From Diphasiastrum complanatum (taxonomy: Eukaryota; Streptophyta; Lycopodiopsida; Lycopodiales; Lycopodiaceae): a DNA stretch of 64,000 nt. Position numbers and translations under genes: made by a program. The notes beneath the pieces are model-generated. The model saw only the letters and a program-made list of their open reading frames with translations, made no database searches and was not told the origin of the DNA. Where the stretch lies: the NCBI GenBank assembly GCA_029204225.1, contig CM055107.1:9607472-9671471 (forward strand). The letters run 5' to 3'. Of this stretch, positions 24,088 to 36,266 are shown in pieces (positions within the stretch are counted from its first letter, which is position 1; each line of letters opens with the position of its first letter).

Positions 24088-25205
24088 CTTATGGTTTGAA
24101 GCAATCATCTAGAGCATGGTTCCATCAAATCAACACATTCTTAATCAATCATGGATTTGAACCTAGCTCTGCAGACTGTAATGTATATTTCAAAGCTGTA
24201 GATCAATTCTTTGTCATCATTACACTCTACGTGGATGATACGTTGTTGTTCCACAACAATATCGGATTGACAAAGGATACCAAGAGGATGCTATCCCAAG
24301 AATTTGAGATGACAGATCTTGGAGAAGCAAATTATTGTCTCGAGATTCAAATCCCCAGATACAGAAACCGGAGACTTCTCTACATTACCCAACAAAGGTA
24401 CTTCCATAATTTGTTAACAAATTAAATTTTATTAATTGCAAGTTCATGCATAATCCCATGGATCCAGGTCTTAAATTATCCAAGAAACAATGCCCTTAGA
24501 CCAATGAGGAGAAGGCCGAAATGAAGGGATACCCATACCAATCTATTATCAGATTCTTGATGCATCCAATGATCTCGACTAGGCTAGATCTCGCATATGC
24601 CATCAGTTCTTTGAGCCAATACATGACCAACCCTGGTATGATCCACTAGAAAGCCCTTTTTAGAGTAATCAGATATGTACAAACTACCATCGACCTCTGC
24701 ATCTGCTATAGTGATGTAGATTCGTCCGATATCCATACATTTCATGGATATACATATGCAAATTGGGCAGGCGATGTCGACACCAGAAGATCAACTTTTG
24801 GATTTGTCTTCTGGTTCAATAATGGTCCAATATCTTGGAACGATCGAAAACAAAACTTCATCACAATGTCATCCATCAAATCCAAATACATTGCAGCCTC
24901 TCAAGCCACGAAAGAGACAATTTGGTTGAGAAACTTATTATCTAATATTGGTTTCAGACAGTCTGCTCCAACAATGATACAGTGTGACAATTAGAGTGTT
25001 ATCGCATCATCGATCAATTCTAGATTTAATTCTAGGGGCAAGCACATCGAAACACTACATCAGGAGCAAGATACTCAACAAGGAGGTAAGTCTAAAATTT
25101 TGCAGGACCCAATACATGGCAGTTGACATGTTCATGAAAGGATTAAATCAGGAAGCACACAAGATTTTTTGTGCTATCTTGAATTTGCAAATCAAAGCAT
25201 TTAAG
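24088..25205 (+). pseudogene. Ty1-copia RT/RNase H fragment (element B)
   Basis: The frame enters in the middle of RT at YGLKQSSRAWF and includes the catalytic ITLYVDDTLLF motif (about residue 47 of the longest open piece), then DLGEANYCLEIQI, which follows RT in copia elements. After the stop near 24423 the rest of RT and RNase H is readable in pieces, including SRLDLAYAISSLSQYM-like and SKHIETL-like remnants. Everything upstream (gag, protease, integrase, first half of RT) is missing. The 3' end is normal, with a polypurine tract and LTR. Several stops and frame changes make it non-functional. Confidence 0.75.
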
Positions 25206-25215
25206 AATCCAAATT

Positions 25216-25224
25216 AAGGGGGGG
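25216..25224 (+). other. Polypurine tract of element B
   Basis: AAGGGGGGG directly precedes TGTTGGAG, the LTR start. Confidence 0.75.
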
Positions 25225-26179
25225 TGTTGGAGTCCTATCTTCTCCATCCCTATCTTTCTTCTAATCTAGATCCATTCACTATCTGCTGTAAATACCTATA
25301 CAGTTGCACACTCTGCAAAATTACACTTGCTAATAGTCTGCAAAAATACAAAAAAATTCGTGACAGAGTCCTAACGACACGAAAGTGTTCAACTACCTCA
25401 ACTATTTGGCATTTGCCACGTTGAACATTTCGACCTCAAATGTTTGTATTCGGCCACGACAACTATTTGGCAACCTTGACTGATTTGAGCTCACTAGTTG
25501 GTCATCTATCACTCTCAAGTTGAGTCGATCAAAAGCAGCTCAACCATACCATCGTCATGACCGGGCAGGATCTCCAACGGACTCAGATATTGTCTGAAAG
25601 TGATTGACAATAGTATGTAGTGGATTAATCTAATCTAGCCATCTGTACAAATACCCATCAACTTACCAGTTGTAAGGTTAATCGTTGAACATTGAATCCG
25701 ATTGAACATCCAAAGCGCAATTGTTCTATTCTCTCTCTGTTACTACGATTATTGTCTTAAAAAGAACGTGACTCTATCTACATTCAGACTGTTATCATTC
25801 GTGACTAATTAATATTTGTTTTATAAATCAAGTCATGTATGTTCTGATTGAATGCTTATTTCATTCATGTTCAAATAGATTCGTGCTTGTAAATAAATTA
25901 TTCATAGATTAAACTATTCGTGTGATTGATGATATAAGTCGCATTCGTTGTTCTAATCACCTAGACGCTTTACGCTTTTGCACATAAGATCTAAATCTAT
26001 AACTTAGTGAATTCGTGCATGGCTATGGAATCAAATTTTTTGATCTAGTGACTTCGAAGTTGTGATCAAGTAAGACAGATTTTAATTTGTTTGATCTGAA
26101 TACGATAGACATAGTTACATGTGCTGAGGATTTTGCTCGTTATTCACTGATACGACGCGCATTGTCTCGAATCCCAACA
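25225..26179 (+). mobile_element. 3' LTR of copia element B
   Basis: Starts TGTTGG after the polypurine tract. CCCAACA at 26173-26179 is the matching inverted terminus, giving a 955-bp LTR. The right end is inferred from the terminal dinucleotides only, because the 5' LTR is absent. Confidence 0.6.
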
Positions 26180-26579
26180 ATAGGGAATGTGGTTGTATTG
26201 GTTATCACAACCTTTGTATTAAGAAATTTCTTGAATTGGTTGTGTGTATTTGTGAAAAGTAATGAAAGGTTGACCTTAAACTTTTCATCTTTTTGAAATT
26301 AGTTTTTTTTCTTTGGAAATAATTAAGCTCTATCTTTTGATATCCTATTGGATGTTTCCTTAGAAAAAAATTTGGTAATATCAAGCTTGTCTTCCTTAAG
26401 CTTGATGAAAACTTTTCTTATCAAAGTTATACTTTGATGAAGAGATAAATAACCTTTTAACACTTTGTTTTCTCTTTTTTTTTAAAAAAGGAGTATTGCA
26501 AAAACAAACCTTTGAAAGGACTCTGCACTATGCGCGGCCTGCGGAGGATCTATTTTGTTTTCTCCTGTATAGACCTTTT

Positions 26580-26599
26580 GGGGGGGGGGGGGGGGGGGG
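26580..26599 (+). repeat. (G)20 homopolymer
   Basis: Twenty consecutive G between element B's LTR and element C. It could form G4-type structures or be a long polypurine-tract relic. Exact length is uncertain because homopolymers are error-prone. Confidence 0.6.
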
Positions 26600-26756
26600 T
26601 ATTCATTTTCCCCTTTATTTATAGAAAATTTGTTCTTGCTGCTGTGTAGGCAACTGATATTTCTTTTTTAATGATGAGGGGACATTTGTACCTCCCTCCC
26701 TTTGTGTTGTCATAGCATTTTCATCATAACATAAAATTTGGCCTAAACTTACCATC

Positions 26757-28049
26757 ACTCTCTTTAATACTTTCCAATGAGAGATCCTAGGATTAGACAT
26801 GAATTGACTCAACGTGCTGACTGTGTATGCTAAATCTAGTCTAGTACACAACATTGCATACATTAGAGATCCGATTAGTGAATGATAAGAGTACTTCGCT
26901 AAGTCGAGTACTTAACTATCAGTCTCAACACAAGAAGGTCTAGTCAATATCCATTGGAATATCAATTGGTTTGCAATCAGACATATGAAACTTTTCTAAA
27001 ATGCCTCTTAGATATGTCTGCTGGCTAAGGTAGATCTTTTTCTGAAGTCTATCTCTAGTAATGTGAATTCCTAGCAAAGAATGAACAGCTCCTAAATCAG
27101 TCATGTCAAATTCCTTTGATAGATCACTCTTAGTAGTGTGCATTAGAGAAGTGTCGTTAGACAAAATAAATGCATCATCTACGTAAAGAGCTATGTGAAC
27201 TGAATTGGTGCCTATATGCTTGGAATAAACATTACAGTCAGTTGAATTGTTTGCAAATCCTAATTGAATGAGATAAGAGTTGATTCTATCGAACCATGCT
27301 CTTGCGGCCTGTTTTAGACCGTAGATTGCTTTGTGCAGCTTGCACACTTTATGCTCTTGGCCTTTGACTTCAAATCCTTCTGATTGGAAGGTATACAACT
27401 TATCTTCGACATTGTCATTGAGAAATGTTGTCTTGACATCCATTTGGTGCATTTCGAGGTCTTCCGCGGTTGCTAACGCAATCAGAGTCCTGATTGACTG
27501 CATCTTGACAACAGGACCAAAAATTTCTTGATAATCCACTCCTTGGACTTGAGTGAATCCTTTAGCCACCAGCCGTGCTTTCCATTTTGCAATGGAACCA
27601 TCAGAGTTGATCTTCTTTTTGAAGATCCACTTGTTGTCGATAACTCTCTTGTGAGTGGGGAAGTCGACCAGCATCCAGGTCTGATTCATCAAAAGTGAGT
27701 TGTACTTGCTTTCCATAGCTTCTAACCACTTCACAACATCCTTGGAGTTAATTGCTTCGGCTAGGCTCTCTGGTTCTTTTGATGAAGTCCAGAATGATTG
27801 AGGTGCATACCTCTCAGGAACTGTCCGAGTTCGTGAGGATCTGCGGACGTTGGGTTGACCAGGATACAATGATGTTTCTTCTTGAATTTCTTCAGATCTG
27901 TTCAAGCCAGTTTGGTCTGGTCTGATGACAGGTACTGTCGGCTGCTCAGCTTTTGTAGCTGTAGCTGCAGGTTTTGTAGAAGGAACATCGACGTTGGAAG
28001 AATCCATGCTACGTAAAATAGGATGAAATGACATAGCATCGTTTATCAA
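26757..28049 (-). pseudogene. Ty1-copia reverse transcriptase, nearly intact RT domain (element C)
   Basis: The minus strand has a 369-codon frame (26940-28049) that begins in the integrase-RT linker, including a typical VRRSSRTRTVPERY stretch. It then covers [43 protein letters not shown] and the catalytic ALYVDDAFIL motif. It stops at the RT-RNase H border. A further piece (26757-26939) reads SLMYAMLCTRLDLAYTVSTL and SHWKVLKRVM, the start of RNase H, then homology ends abruptly. The first Met is internal to pol, not a true start. RNase H and the LTR on this side are gone. RT copies element RNA into DNA; this copy could at most encode a fragment. Confidence 0.85.
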
Positions 28050-28108
28050 TGGCTGTTTGAAATCATAATATGTATGTTCCTGAAATATTACATCCGTAGA
28101 GACAAATA

Positions 28109-28630
28109 CTACATTGGTGGATGGATCATAAACTTTATAAGCTTTATGTTCATCAAGATAGCCAATGAAAATACATTTATTTGTCCTATGATCCAGCTTC
28201 TTCCTAAGCTATTTAGGATGTGAACAAAACATATACAACCAAAGATCTTTAAATGGTTGACACTAGGCTTGTGCCCATGCCAAACTTCATGAGGAGTCTT
28301 GTTGTTGACGGCTTTGGTGCTGGATCTGTTCTGCACGTAACAGGTTGTGGCAGTAGCTTCTGCCCAGAACTTCGTAGGTAGGTGTGCTTGATGTAGCATG
28401 GATCTGGCTGAGTTGAGAAGAGTTCAATTCTTCCTTTCTGCAATCCCGTTATGTTGAGGTGAATAGGAAGTGGTCAACTGTCTTCTAATACCATGTTCAG
28501 CTATGTAGTCAGACATCTCATTAGAGATGTATTCGCCGCCACCATTAGTTCGGAGTGCTTTCAAACAAACTCTATATCTCAAGAGAAAACATATCTGGAA
28601 AATCTTTGAAGTGTTCTTAATGTCCTTCAC
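28109..28630 (-). pseudogene. Ty1-copia integrase fragment (element C)
   Basis: Reads LKALRTNGGGEYISNEM and YSPQHNGIAERKN, the last part of the DDE integrase core with its third acidic residue region. After a frameshift near 28430 it continues as MLHQAHLPTKFWAEA and NKTPHEVWHGHKP..FGC, the integrase C-terminal stretch. It continues into the linker and RT at 26757-28049. Homology ends near 28632, where a piece in the opposite orientation begins. Confidence 0.8.
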
Positions 28631-28633
28631 GTT

Positions 28634-28860
28634 TCTCAGTTATCAAAGAATCAGTTATCAATCTCTAAGATAACTGATGAGGGATACACTGTTACTTTCT
28701 CATCTGAGCAGTGTACAATACTCGAGGAAGATATTGCTCTGACTACATGCACTAGAGTCAGAAATCTTTACGTACTCTCTAATTCAGTCGCATTAGCTAA
28801 TATCTCTAATGAAAATGTAAACGACAGTGCTGTTCTGTGGCATAGTCGATTTGAATAGCA
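28634..28860 (+). pseudogene. Inverted copia pre-integrase (GAG_pre-integrs) fragment
   Basis: On the plus strand an almost stop-free frame reads ITDEGYTVTFSSEQCTILEE ... RVRNLYVL ... AVLWHSRFE then a stop and H. This matches the region between protease and integrase of copia Pol, ending at the zinc-binding LWHxRLGH motif. It abuts the minus-strand integrase of element C, so an inversion or a second insertion has joined the two. Confidence 0.7.
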
Positions 28861-28869
28861 CCGAGGAAA

Positions 28870-31700
28870 TTAGTCAACCATTGCCACCGCGCAGTAGTAG
28901 GATCGTTCCAATCCGACAATTCGACCAATCCGAGTCTGTAGTGGGTTTCTTTCCTTGCCTAACCTGAATCCAAGATCTAGTCAATCTAGCATCAAAGAGA
29001 CGGAGTTAGTTGTCACACAGAGGTTCGTTCCCATGAGAGCGATAGTATAGTTCAGATTTCAACATGAATGGAGGATCTAACACTAACATCCATTAACACT
29101 AAGCATTAACACTACATCCATTAACCCTACTTCCATTAACCCTAAATCCACAACAATGATAAAAACTTATTCTTCTCTCTCTCTCTCCCTTTCTCTCTCA
29201 CAAAAAGCATAAGAAATAGCAATCCCAAAAATGATCAAATCCAACAATTAGCAAATACCAAAGAAAGCATGAGAAATGGAGGAAAAGAGAGGAAGAGCAA
29301 GGACGTTCATCAATCCATTTCTAAAGAGAACCAATCTGCTTTATTGAAATGAGGAAATGAACATGAGGAACAACTCGAGTTGGTCCCTTTTTACAGTAGA
29401 GAGGAGGACCTTGCCCCCTCCAATCTTGCCTCTCTTTTTATTCAAATTTAAAAAAGTGTGGGAACCATCAACTTTATTCACTAACTTGACATTTAGGCCC
29501 TGCGACATTAAAAGTCCCGCAAAAAGGCCTAAAGTCCTTTTATTAACATTCTAATTAATCAATCAAATAACTATGTGATCATTGGGTTGGACTTACACAC
29601 GCAGGGTGCCAAATCCCTCTCACTTATTAACTAGGATTAGGGTTGCCTTGGGATCCGCAAACCATCCAACAGAGTCATCGGACTCCCCCCTACATTTCCT
29701 CGACAATATGAACAACATCATGAAAGTAGAGGCAAGCTCCCAATTATGCGAATCATGTGGGATAGTGGTACATGAGACCATAACCATGAAGAGTCCCATA
29801 TCTCCTACTTATAAGAGGAGTGGAGTTGTTGTCAATATGAATGAGTCTAGCACATTATGAGCTATGGTAGAGTAGGGTTACTTATAAAGGGCCTCCACAA
29901 GTCAACTATCTTTAACTATATTCTCTGAAAGTTCACCTACCGCTTTAATCCTATAGAGACTTAGTATTGATTTTATTAGCTATCAACTTGGAGGGGTCTA
30001 AGAGGGATACAAATGATTTGTTATTTTCCTTCAGAACCCTCAAACTTAAATATAGAAATATCAGTAACAAGTCACTAGCTAATTAATGATGTGTCAAGTC
30101 TAGCACATGACGTTCCCCTTGTTTAAACATTTATTCCCTCAAAAAAGGAGTGCAAAAGTTGAATATGGAAATGCAAATGCCCAAGTAGGAATTGATTTTG
30201 GACCAAGGTGGAGTAGATCTACTGATGTGAATTACCCCAAGCCTTATTGATTGCTTGATGAAGAAGTTGGTGATGCTCATCATTTTTTTGTAGAAATATC
30301 TGGAAAACATCTTGCAAAAATGTTTGGATAACATCTTGTAGAAATGTCCACCAATACCAATGCCTTTGGGTTGATATACCCAATGCATGTTGCATTTCTT
30401 TGTAGCTCGTCATCTATTGTTGTTGCATTGTCCTTGCCCAATACTATATCAATAATAAAAGATATAGTACCATTTGACCGACATGCCTTTGAATGTGTTC
30501 AAGAATCTCCTAACATAATGCTACTATACTTGACATATTGATGCCTCTAGAATTTATGCTTCAATAAAAAGTAGTCCCTTCTTGAAGGTTTTTCAATGCT
30601 TCAGAAAAATAGATTTGAGATCAACACCAAGGTCTTGAAAGCTTGCAAATATTAGCTTGATATTCTTAGATTTTACTTTAGAGTTGCCTTGTTCCTTATA
30701 TGTAACCTAATCCTCTTGTATAAAGTGTTTGATAAAAGAAATAGATTGACGAAAGGAATTACATTGTGTTCTTTCATATTTTTCCAATGTATAAGCCAAT
30801 ACTTTGTATTTTCCCATTTCTACAAGTACATTTTTTTCCCATGACTTTTGAGTTTTGTCCTTGAATTTGCCCATTATATTCATTTGCTAACAATCTTCAT
30901 CAAAGGTCAAGTCATATTCACATTTCTCCTCATAGTTTGATGTTAAGAATCAAATTTGATAGGATGTTTTTTATGTAAGCTATGATATGCAGTATTTTAT
31001 CGTTAAATTGGATTTACAATTTATCTACTTTATTGTATTTTTTAGTAGTGATCGAGATGTGACCCATTATTGACATATCAATCCGAGCACTTGTCCTGTA
31101 ACCGGCTATTGGGATTAGCTGGGTAGCCACAGGTTTGTACAATGTTATTTATAGTACTTGCTATACTCAGGGGCATGTCTCAGGTATTCCAGTCCAATTT
31201 GGCCATACTAGGCCTAACTATAGTATGAAAGGTGCTAGGCTAGTTTTAGGACACTTGTAAGAGTTCATCATGGCTATCATAGACATCTGTAATAATACTC
31301 AAATAAGTCTATTGAATGATATCAGCAAACTAGCAAAATTAGAACTATAAGAACACTATGGGTATAGCTATTTCAAAATTTTCTTCTTGGGGGCATCCAT
31401 TTTTGCTTTCAGTTCTCAAAAAGCCAGATCTCTTTTGAAATTTGGGCTTTCTCTCCGCAATAGTTGCGATGCAACCTAGAGAGAAGCTATGTCCATCATT
31501 ACATGGGATGCTAGGGAGAGCCGATCATGATGGTTGGTGGTATGGGACGCCAATTATCGTAGGAGGCTTGACTGGGCATGTTAGTGTCGATAACTCTAGT
31601 ACATGGAGGTGGGTAAGCATTGATTCTATAGATGGGTGATTATGATGTGTTGTAACTGATATGGGGTATACATCAACTTTCAAAGCTATTGGAGATCTTG
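28870..31700. other. No gene recognised; short telomere-like repeats at left
   Basis: 29085-29150 holds a degenerate array of CATTAACACTA/CATTAACCCTA units. 29165-29200 is CT-rich. The remaining short frames (for example 29582-29860, 30344-30541, 31442-31639) show no known motif. The right end leads into copia element D. Confidence 0.4.
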
Positions 31701-31723
31701 GGAGTTGTAACAGTTGATATCAG

Positions 31724-32830
31724 ATGAATGTGACTAATGAACTTCTCAAGGAACTTGGTAAGTGCACTACATCTAGTGAATCTTGGGAAGCCTTGAAGAA
31801 GGTTTATGAGTCCAAGTCTATATCAAGGGTTCTAACCCTTAGGACGAAAAACTTTAAATGTCTTCAAAAGAAGGATGAAAGTGCTCAGGCTTTTGTTTTG
31901 AAAGTTTAAGCTTTGAATGATGAATTAGCATGTATTGAAGAGAGCATTAAGGATGTTGAGGTTGTGCAAGTAGTTATTAATGGCTTATTGGATGAGCATG
32001 CTAACTTGGTGCAAAGTTTTGCTATTCAAAAGACATTGCCAAGTATGGAGGAATTGCAAGAGTTCTTGGTGGCTAAAGAGTTTAGACTCCAAGCAAGAGG
32101 AGGATCATCTTCTACATCTCAAGTTGGAGAGGAGGAAGCTATGTTCTCAAGAGGCAACTTCAAGGGCAAGGGCGAAAGTAAATGGTCTAAAGGCCAAGAT
32201 CAAGGTGAGCCATCTAATTTTGTTGGAAATAAGAAAGATATATCAAAGCTATTGTGGGTAAAAGGACATTTTTCTAGTGATTGCTTCAAGAAAAAAAGAG
32301 ATCAAGGTGAGAATCAAAGCAATCTAACTCTTGATGAGGATGGTGTTGATGAACAAAACTTAAATGATTCCTTTGTTATGTCTTCTTGTTTTTTGGGTAA
32401 TCATGGAGATATTGATCCTTGGTGGTATGATAGTGGAGATAGCTCACATACGACATTTCATAAGGAGTATTACTCATCATTGGTGGCATATGAAGGTGAA
32501 AAGAAGGTGATCTACAAGGCCAATAATGGTGGGTGTGCAATCAAGGAGATTGGCACAATTCCTATTTCTCTCTCTACTAATAGGAATGTGAATTTGAAAA
32601 ATGTTTTGTTAATTCCATCAATCACTAAGCACCTTCTTAGTGTTTATAAAATGATTAAAAAGGGTCTTAAGGTGGATTTTGTTGTTGATTCTTGCTTGAT
32701 CAAAAGGAATGGAACCTTGATTGCCAAGGGAAAGAGACAAGGTGAGATCTACAAACTTGATGGATACATTGTTTCTAACCATGGTGGTTTTAAGGAAAAG
32801 AAGCAAGTTGGTGAGCTTTGTTCAATGTAA
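31724..32830 (+). pseudogene. Ty1-copia Gag and protease (element D)
   Basis: Gag starts within MNVTNELLKELGKC and continues after a stop at ~31907 as a 305-codon frame (31913-32830). The zinc knuckle is degraded: the first cysteines are lost (LLWVKGHFSSDC). Protease reads DPWWYDSGDSSHTTFHKEYY, where DSGDSSH replaces the usual DSGASSH, and extends through IPSITKHLLSVYKMIKKG. The 5' part of Gag and the 5' LTR were not found. The element is non-functional. Confidence 0.8.
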
Positions 32831-32869
32831 AAGTCACATAGGTTGTCTTATTCTGGATCTAGCTCAATA

Positions 32870-33364
32870 TCTAAGATGCCTTTTCATTTAGTACACCTGG
32901 ATGTGCATTGTTCTAGTGCTTTGAGTAATGGAGGAGAAAAAATGTTTGTGACTTCCATTGATGAATTTAGTAGATATTGCTTCTAAAGAATGAGGACTTC
33001 ATACTTGATGTTTTTCTCAAGTTCAAGAATGTTGTGGAGAGACAATTCAACATGAAGGTCAAGAGCTTAAAGTTGTCAAATGAAGACCTATCAACAAAGC
33101 TCAAAGAGGTTTTGTGTGGCACAAGGGGTCAAGAGGGAGCTTTCAAACTCAAAGGTTCTACATGGTGTAGAAGAGAGGAAGATCAATCTTTGTGAAAGAC
33201 CTAAAGCCATGAGGGTGAATGCAAATTTTCTTAAATCTTTTTGGGGTGAAGCTTTGATGTGTGCTAACTTTGTTTGCAATAGGCACATAAATGAAGACTT
33301 GGATGGTAAGAGTTCATTTGAGGTTCTTTTTGGTAAGAAGAGATCTAGAATCTATGCTAGATAG
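32870..33364 (+). pseudogene. Ty1-copia integrase fragment (element D)
   Basis: A broken reading of the integrase core: FLKFKNVVERQFNMKVKSLK leads to the usual LRSDNGGE position, which is frame-disrupted here, then GVEERKI..ERPKAMRVNANFLKSFWGEA and NFVCNRHINEDLDGKSSFEVLFG. This is the C-terminal integrase stretch of a copia element, continuing element D after several indels. Homology ends near 33370 and the next readable pol is on the other strand. Confidence 0.7.
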
Positions 33365-33580
33365 CTTGCTAGAAATCTAGTAGTTCAAGATTGTGTTGCA
33401 ATTTGTTTCACATCAATTGAACGTGCCAATCAAAAGCTATAGAAATTTGAATCAAGGTGGGTAGGGCACCCAAATTGGTTGAACACATTTCGTTTGACTC
33501 ATATCTTGCTTGTTTGATCCAAGAACTCAAGGGAAAGCTTGCCAATCTTGTCTATTTGAGATCTAGACTATTTTCTGAGG

Positions 33581-34130
33581 TCATAGCCACATAGTTTCAT
33601 GCAATCCATCATAAATCAAAAGATAGATTCCAAACTTTCCATCAAACATGAAGTAGAATAGGTGAAGATGAGTATCAAACCTAATAAATCCAACCCTCTT
33701 GAGTCCATAACAAACCTCAATAAGCTCACCAATGATATCTCCCTTGCCTTGAAGAAATTGCCTCTCGATTTGCTCCATGTAGTCTTCTCCACCAACCTTT
33801 TGCCATCTTGATCATGAGTGATCAATTCACAATCATAGAATCCTTTGAGTTGATGAAGAGATGTGAGATCCATGCCTTGGATCTTCCCAAAAACCAATCT
33901 TCCATTGCTCTTTCCTTCATAAGACTCCCTCTTAATTATTGAATCATAAGAAGTAGAAATCTCAAAAACATTAGAAGCCATGAAAAAAATGATTAGTAAC
34001 TTCAAAATAAGGATGATTGAAGTACTCTCTTTTTTCAAACGAGAACTTCTACTCAATGTTTTAGGTAATGAATCATATGATAATGATTCTTCCTCACTAT
34101 TATTCACAATTACATCATTGAAATACATCC
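33581..34130 (-). pseudogene. Decayed copia RT fragment (element D')
   Basis: The minus strand reads MEQIERQFLQGKGDIIGELIE then VCYGLKRVGFIRFDTHL, recognisable as the copia RT stretch EQP.GF..KGKE..VCKLKKSLYGLKQAPR.WY with many substitutions. The upstream part contains SRSSRLKKES from the integrase-RT linker. There is no intact catalytic motif. Belongs with the Gag/protease at 34672-35457 on the same strand. Confidence 0.5.
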
Positions 34131-34204
34131 TACTTTGAGCTCTTCACATACTTCTCTTCTTCTTGACTTGTGAGTATCTCCCTCACCAAGTCTCATGATA
34201 GAAC

Positions 34205-34540
34205 AATTTGAGCTACTCTCTTTATGAAGACATGTAACTCCACTTGTTGCACAAACCTAGCAACATTTTTTTCATATGATCAAAGAAATCATTAGCAACA
34301 ACCTTTTTTAAGGAAGAACCTTAACCACCTCCATTGAACCATTTTATCTACTCTCTTTATGAAGACATGTGACTCCACTTGCTGCAAAAATAACTGTCTT
34401 GGACTCATCACAAAAAAATGTAGAAGGACCATCTCCTTCATGAATGCACCTAGCAACATCTTTTTCCATATGATCAAAGAAATCATTAGCAACAATCTTT
34501 TCCAAGGAAGAACCTTCACCACCTCCATTGATGAAGTTAG
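34205..34540. repeat. Internal duplication inside element D'
   Basis: Two similar units (about 34205-34345 and 34346-34540) share CTCTTTATGAAGACATGT and CATATGATCAAAGAAATCAT. They lie between the protease and RT remnants of element D' and encode no known domain. Confidence 0.55.
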
Positions 34541-34671
34541 CTCTTTCCTTACCTTTTGCATGCTTTCACTTGCCATGAAGAACCATTGAAGAACCTTCAT
34601 TATCCTCATAACTAGCCAAGTTAGCGTACAGATGAACATCTCCAAGAAACATATTAGATCTTGACCTAGAT

Positions 34672-35457
34672 CTAGCTTAGACTTTGCATAAGATCCACCA
34701 ATCTTATTGATGCTAAAAGGGAACTTTGGAAAGTTGAGGCCTCTCTCCTTTCCCATTCCACCCTTTTCTTATCCATAACAAAAGCATCAAGTTTGAAAAG
34801 TCTACCTTGTCTATTGCCCCTAGCAACCAAGATTTCTTCCTTTGTAATCAAACAAGCATCACCACCAAACTTTACCATGTATCCTTTCTCTATCATTTGA
34901 CCACCAACACTTAACAAATTTTTTGAAAGTGAAGGAATGTAAAGAACAACATCAAGTCTTGCTTTCCTATCAGTTAAAAGACAAATAGGAATTGAACCAA
35001 TGCCTTCAATCACACACTTACCACCATTGGCCATGTGGTTTACTTTCTTCGCTCTATCATAAGTGACCAAAGAAGAAAAGAACTCCTTGTGACTAGTCAT
35101 GTGTGAACTAGCTCCACTATCAATCCACCATGAATCTTTGTCACCTTCACTTGATATCGGACTTGAAGAACACATCAAAAGAGAATCACAACCACCTAGA
35201 TCCTCATCATTAGTAGTAAAGTTGCTTGCTACCTTCATCTCTTTGCTTCTTCAAACATTCATTAGCAAAATGCCCTTTGATATTACAATAGAAGCACTTT
35301 AACTATGACCTATATTTCTTCTTACCAACAAAAGAGGAAGGCTCACCTTGATCTTGACCCTTTGACCACTTTCCTTTGCTTTTGCCCTTGAACTTGCCTT
35401 TGATGAACATAGCCTCCTCTTCATATTGAGATGTTGATGCAGAGCCACCTGGACAAC
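34672..35457 (-). pseudogene. Ty1-copia Gag tail and protease (element D')
   Basis: A minus-strand relative of element D. Protease carries the intact catalytic stretch DSWWIDSGASSHMTSHKEFF, then IPSLSKNLLSVGGQMIEKGY and GRLFKLDAF. Upstream, at 35299-35457, another frame reads the Gag tail with MFIKGKFKGKSKGKWSKG-type residues, similar to MFSRGNFKGKGESKWSKG in element D. Gag ends abruptly at 35458, where the 224-bp repeat of the Penelope-like region starts. D and D' are in opposite orientation, with their broken 3' sides facing each other. Confidence 0.75.
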
Positions 35458-35681
35458 GACAGACGTACCGCCTCTCCAAATATACAAGGTCTTTTTAACA
35501 TTCTACACTTGCATAAGGAGGAATTTCTGATTCTTAACTAAGTGGTTTTCTCACTTAAAATTCAAAAGCACTTTATAAGGCTTTTTAAAGTTTAAATCCT
35601 AAATTGGAAGAAAATTAACTTTCTCTCTCCCACTCATACCTTCCAGGAAACCACTCAGCTTGACACTATAAGAACATACAA
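35458..35681. repeat. 224-bp direct repeat, left copy
   Basis: Begins GACAGACGTACCGCCTCTCC and ends AGAACATACAA. About 90% identical by eye to 36800-37021. The two copies bracket the RT frames at 35841-36840. Could be the pseudo-LTR arrangement known for Penelope-like elements. Confidence 0.8.
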
Positions 35682-35840
35682 TTTCGAGGCTTTTTCTTTA
35701 CAACATTGTGAAGAGTTCTTTCTCCTCTTACATGCTGAAAGTGCGCCCTACCAGTTCACGGATAAACAAAGTGTCAAAATTATAGTAAGCTTTTTTCTTC
35801 CTCTTACATTACTAACCATATAACTCTAAGGCAAACTCAT

Positions 35841-36266
35841 GTGAATGAAGTTGCTCTGGAACTCTACGACGATGGGTTTAAACTTATGGGACTCCTACCT
35901 TCTTATGCATATTTAGACGATACTACAAAAAAGGAACATGCTACTTTTTGTAAAAATGTCGCATTGAGTTACATTAGAAAGGGTAAATGGCTTCATGGAA
36001 ATACTGAAACTCTTTCTAGGAATAGGATTGCCAAGGACGAACTGCAATGGCTTACCAACTTTCTATACATGAATGGTATCGATAAAGCACAACATAATCT
36101 CTGTTTTATGTGTAAATTCTTTGCACGCAAATTGGCCATAACAAGACTCCACAATCCAGATTTCACTCATTTTTCCAATGATCAATCTAACTCTGTCGAG
36201 GATTCCCTGTCATACATAAAAGGCAATACTACTAATCCTTTACCTAGAAATCTTCTTGGGAAATAA
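35841..36266 (+). pseudogene. N-terminal part of a Penelope-like (or related) RT
   Basis: A 141-codon frame that runs into the RT frame at 36256 with a frame change. Residues 78-83 are NGIDKA followed by CFMCKFFARKLAITRL, a pattern I remember from a group of reverse transcriptases in green plants and algae; that recollection cannot be checked here. The hydrophilic N-terminus shows no zinc finger, GIY-YIG nuclease or Gag motif. No promoter or start evidence is visible, so the true start may lie further left or be lost. It and the next frame most likely were one protein. Confidence 0.5.
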
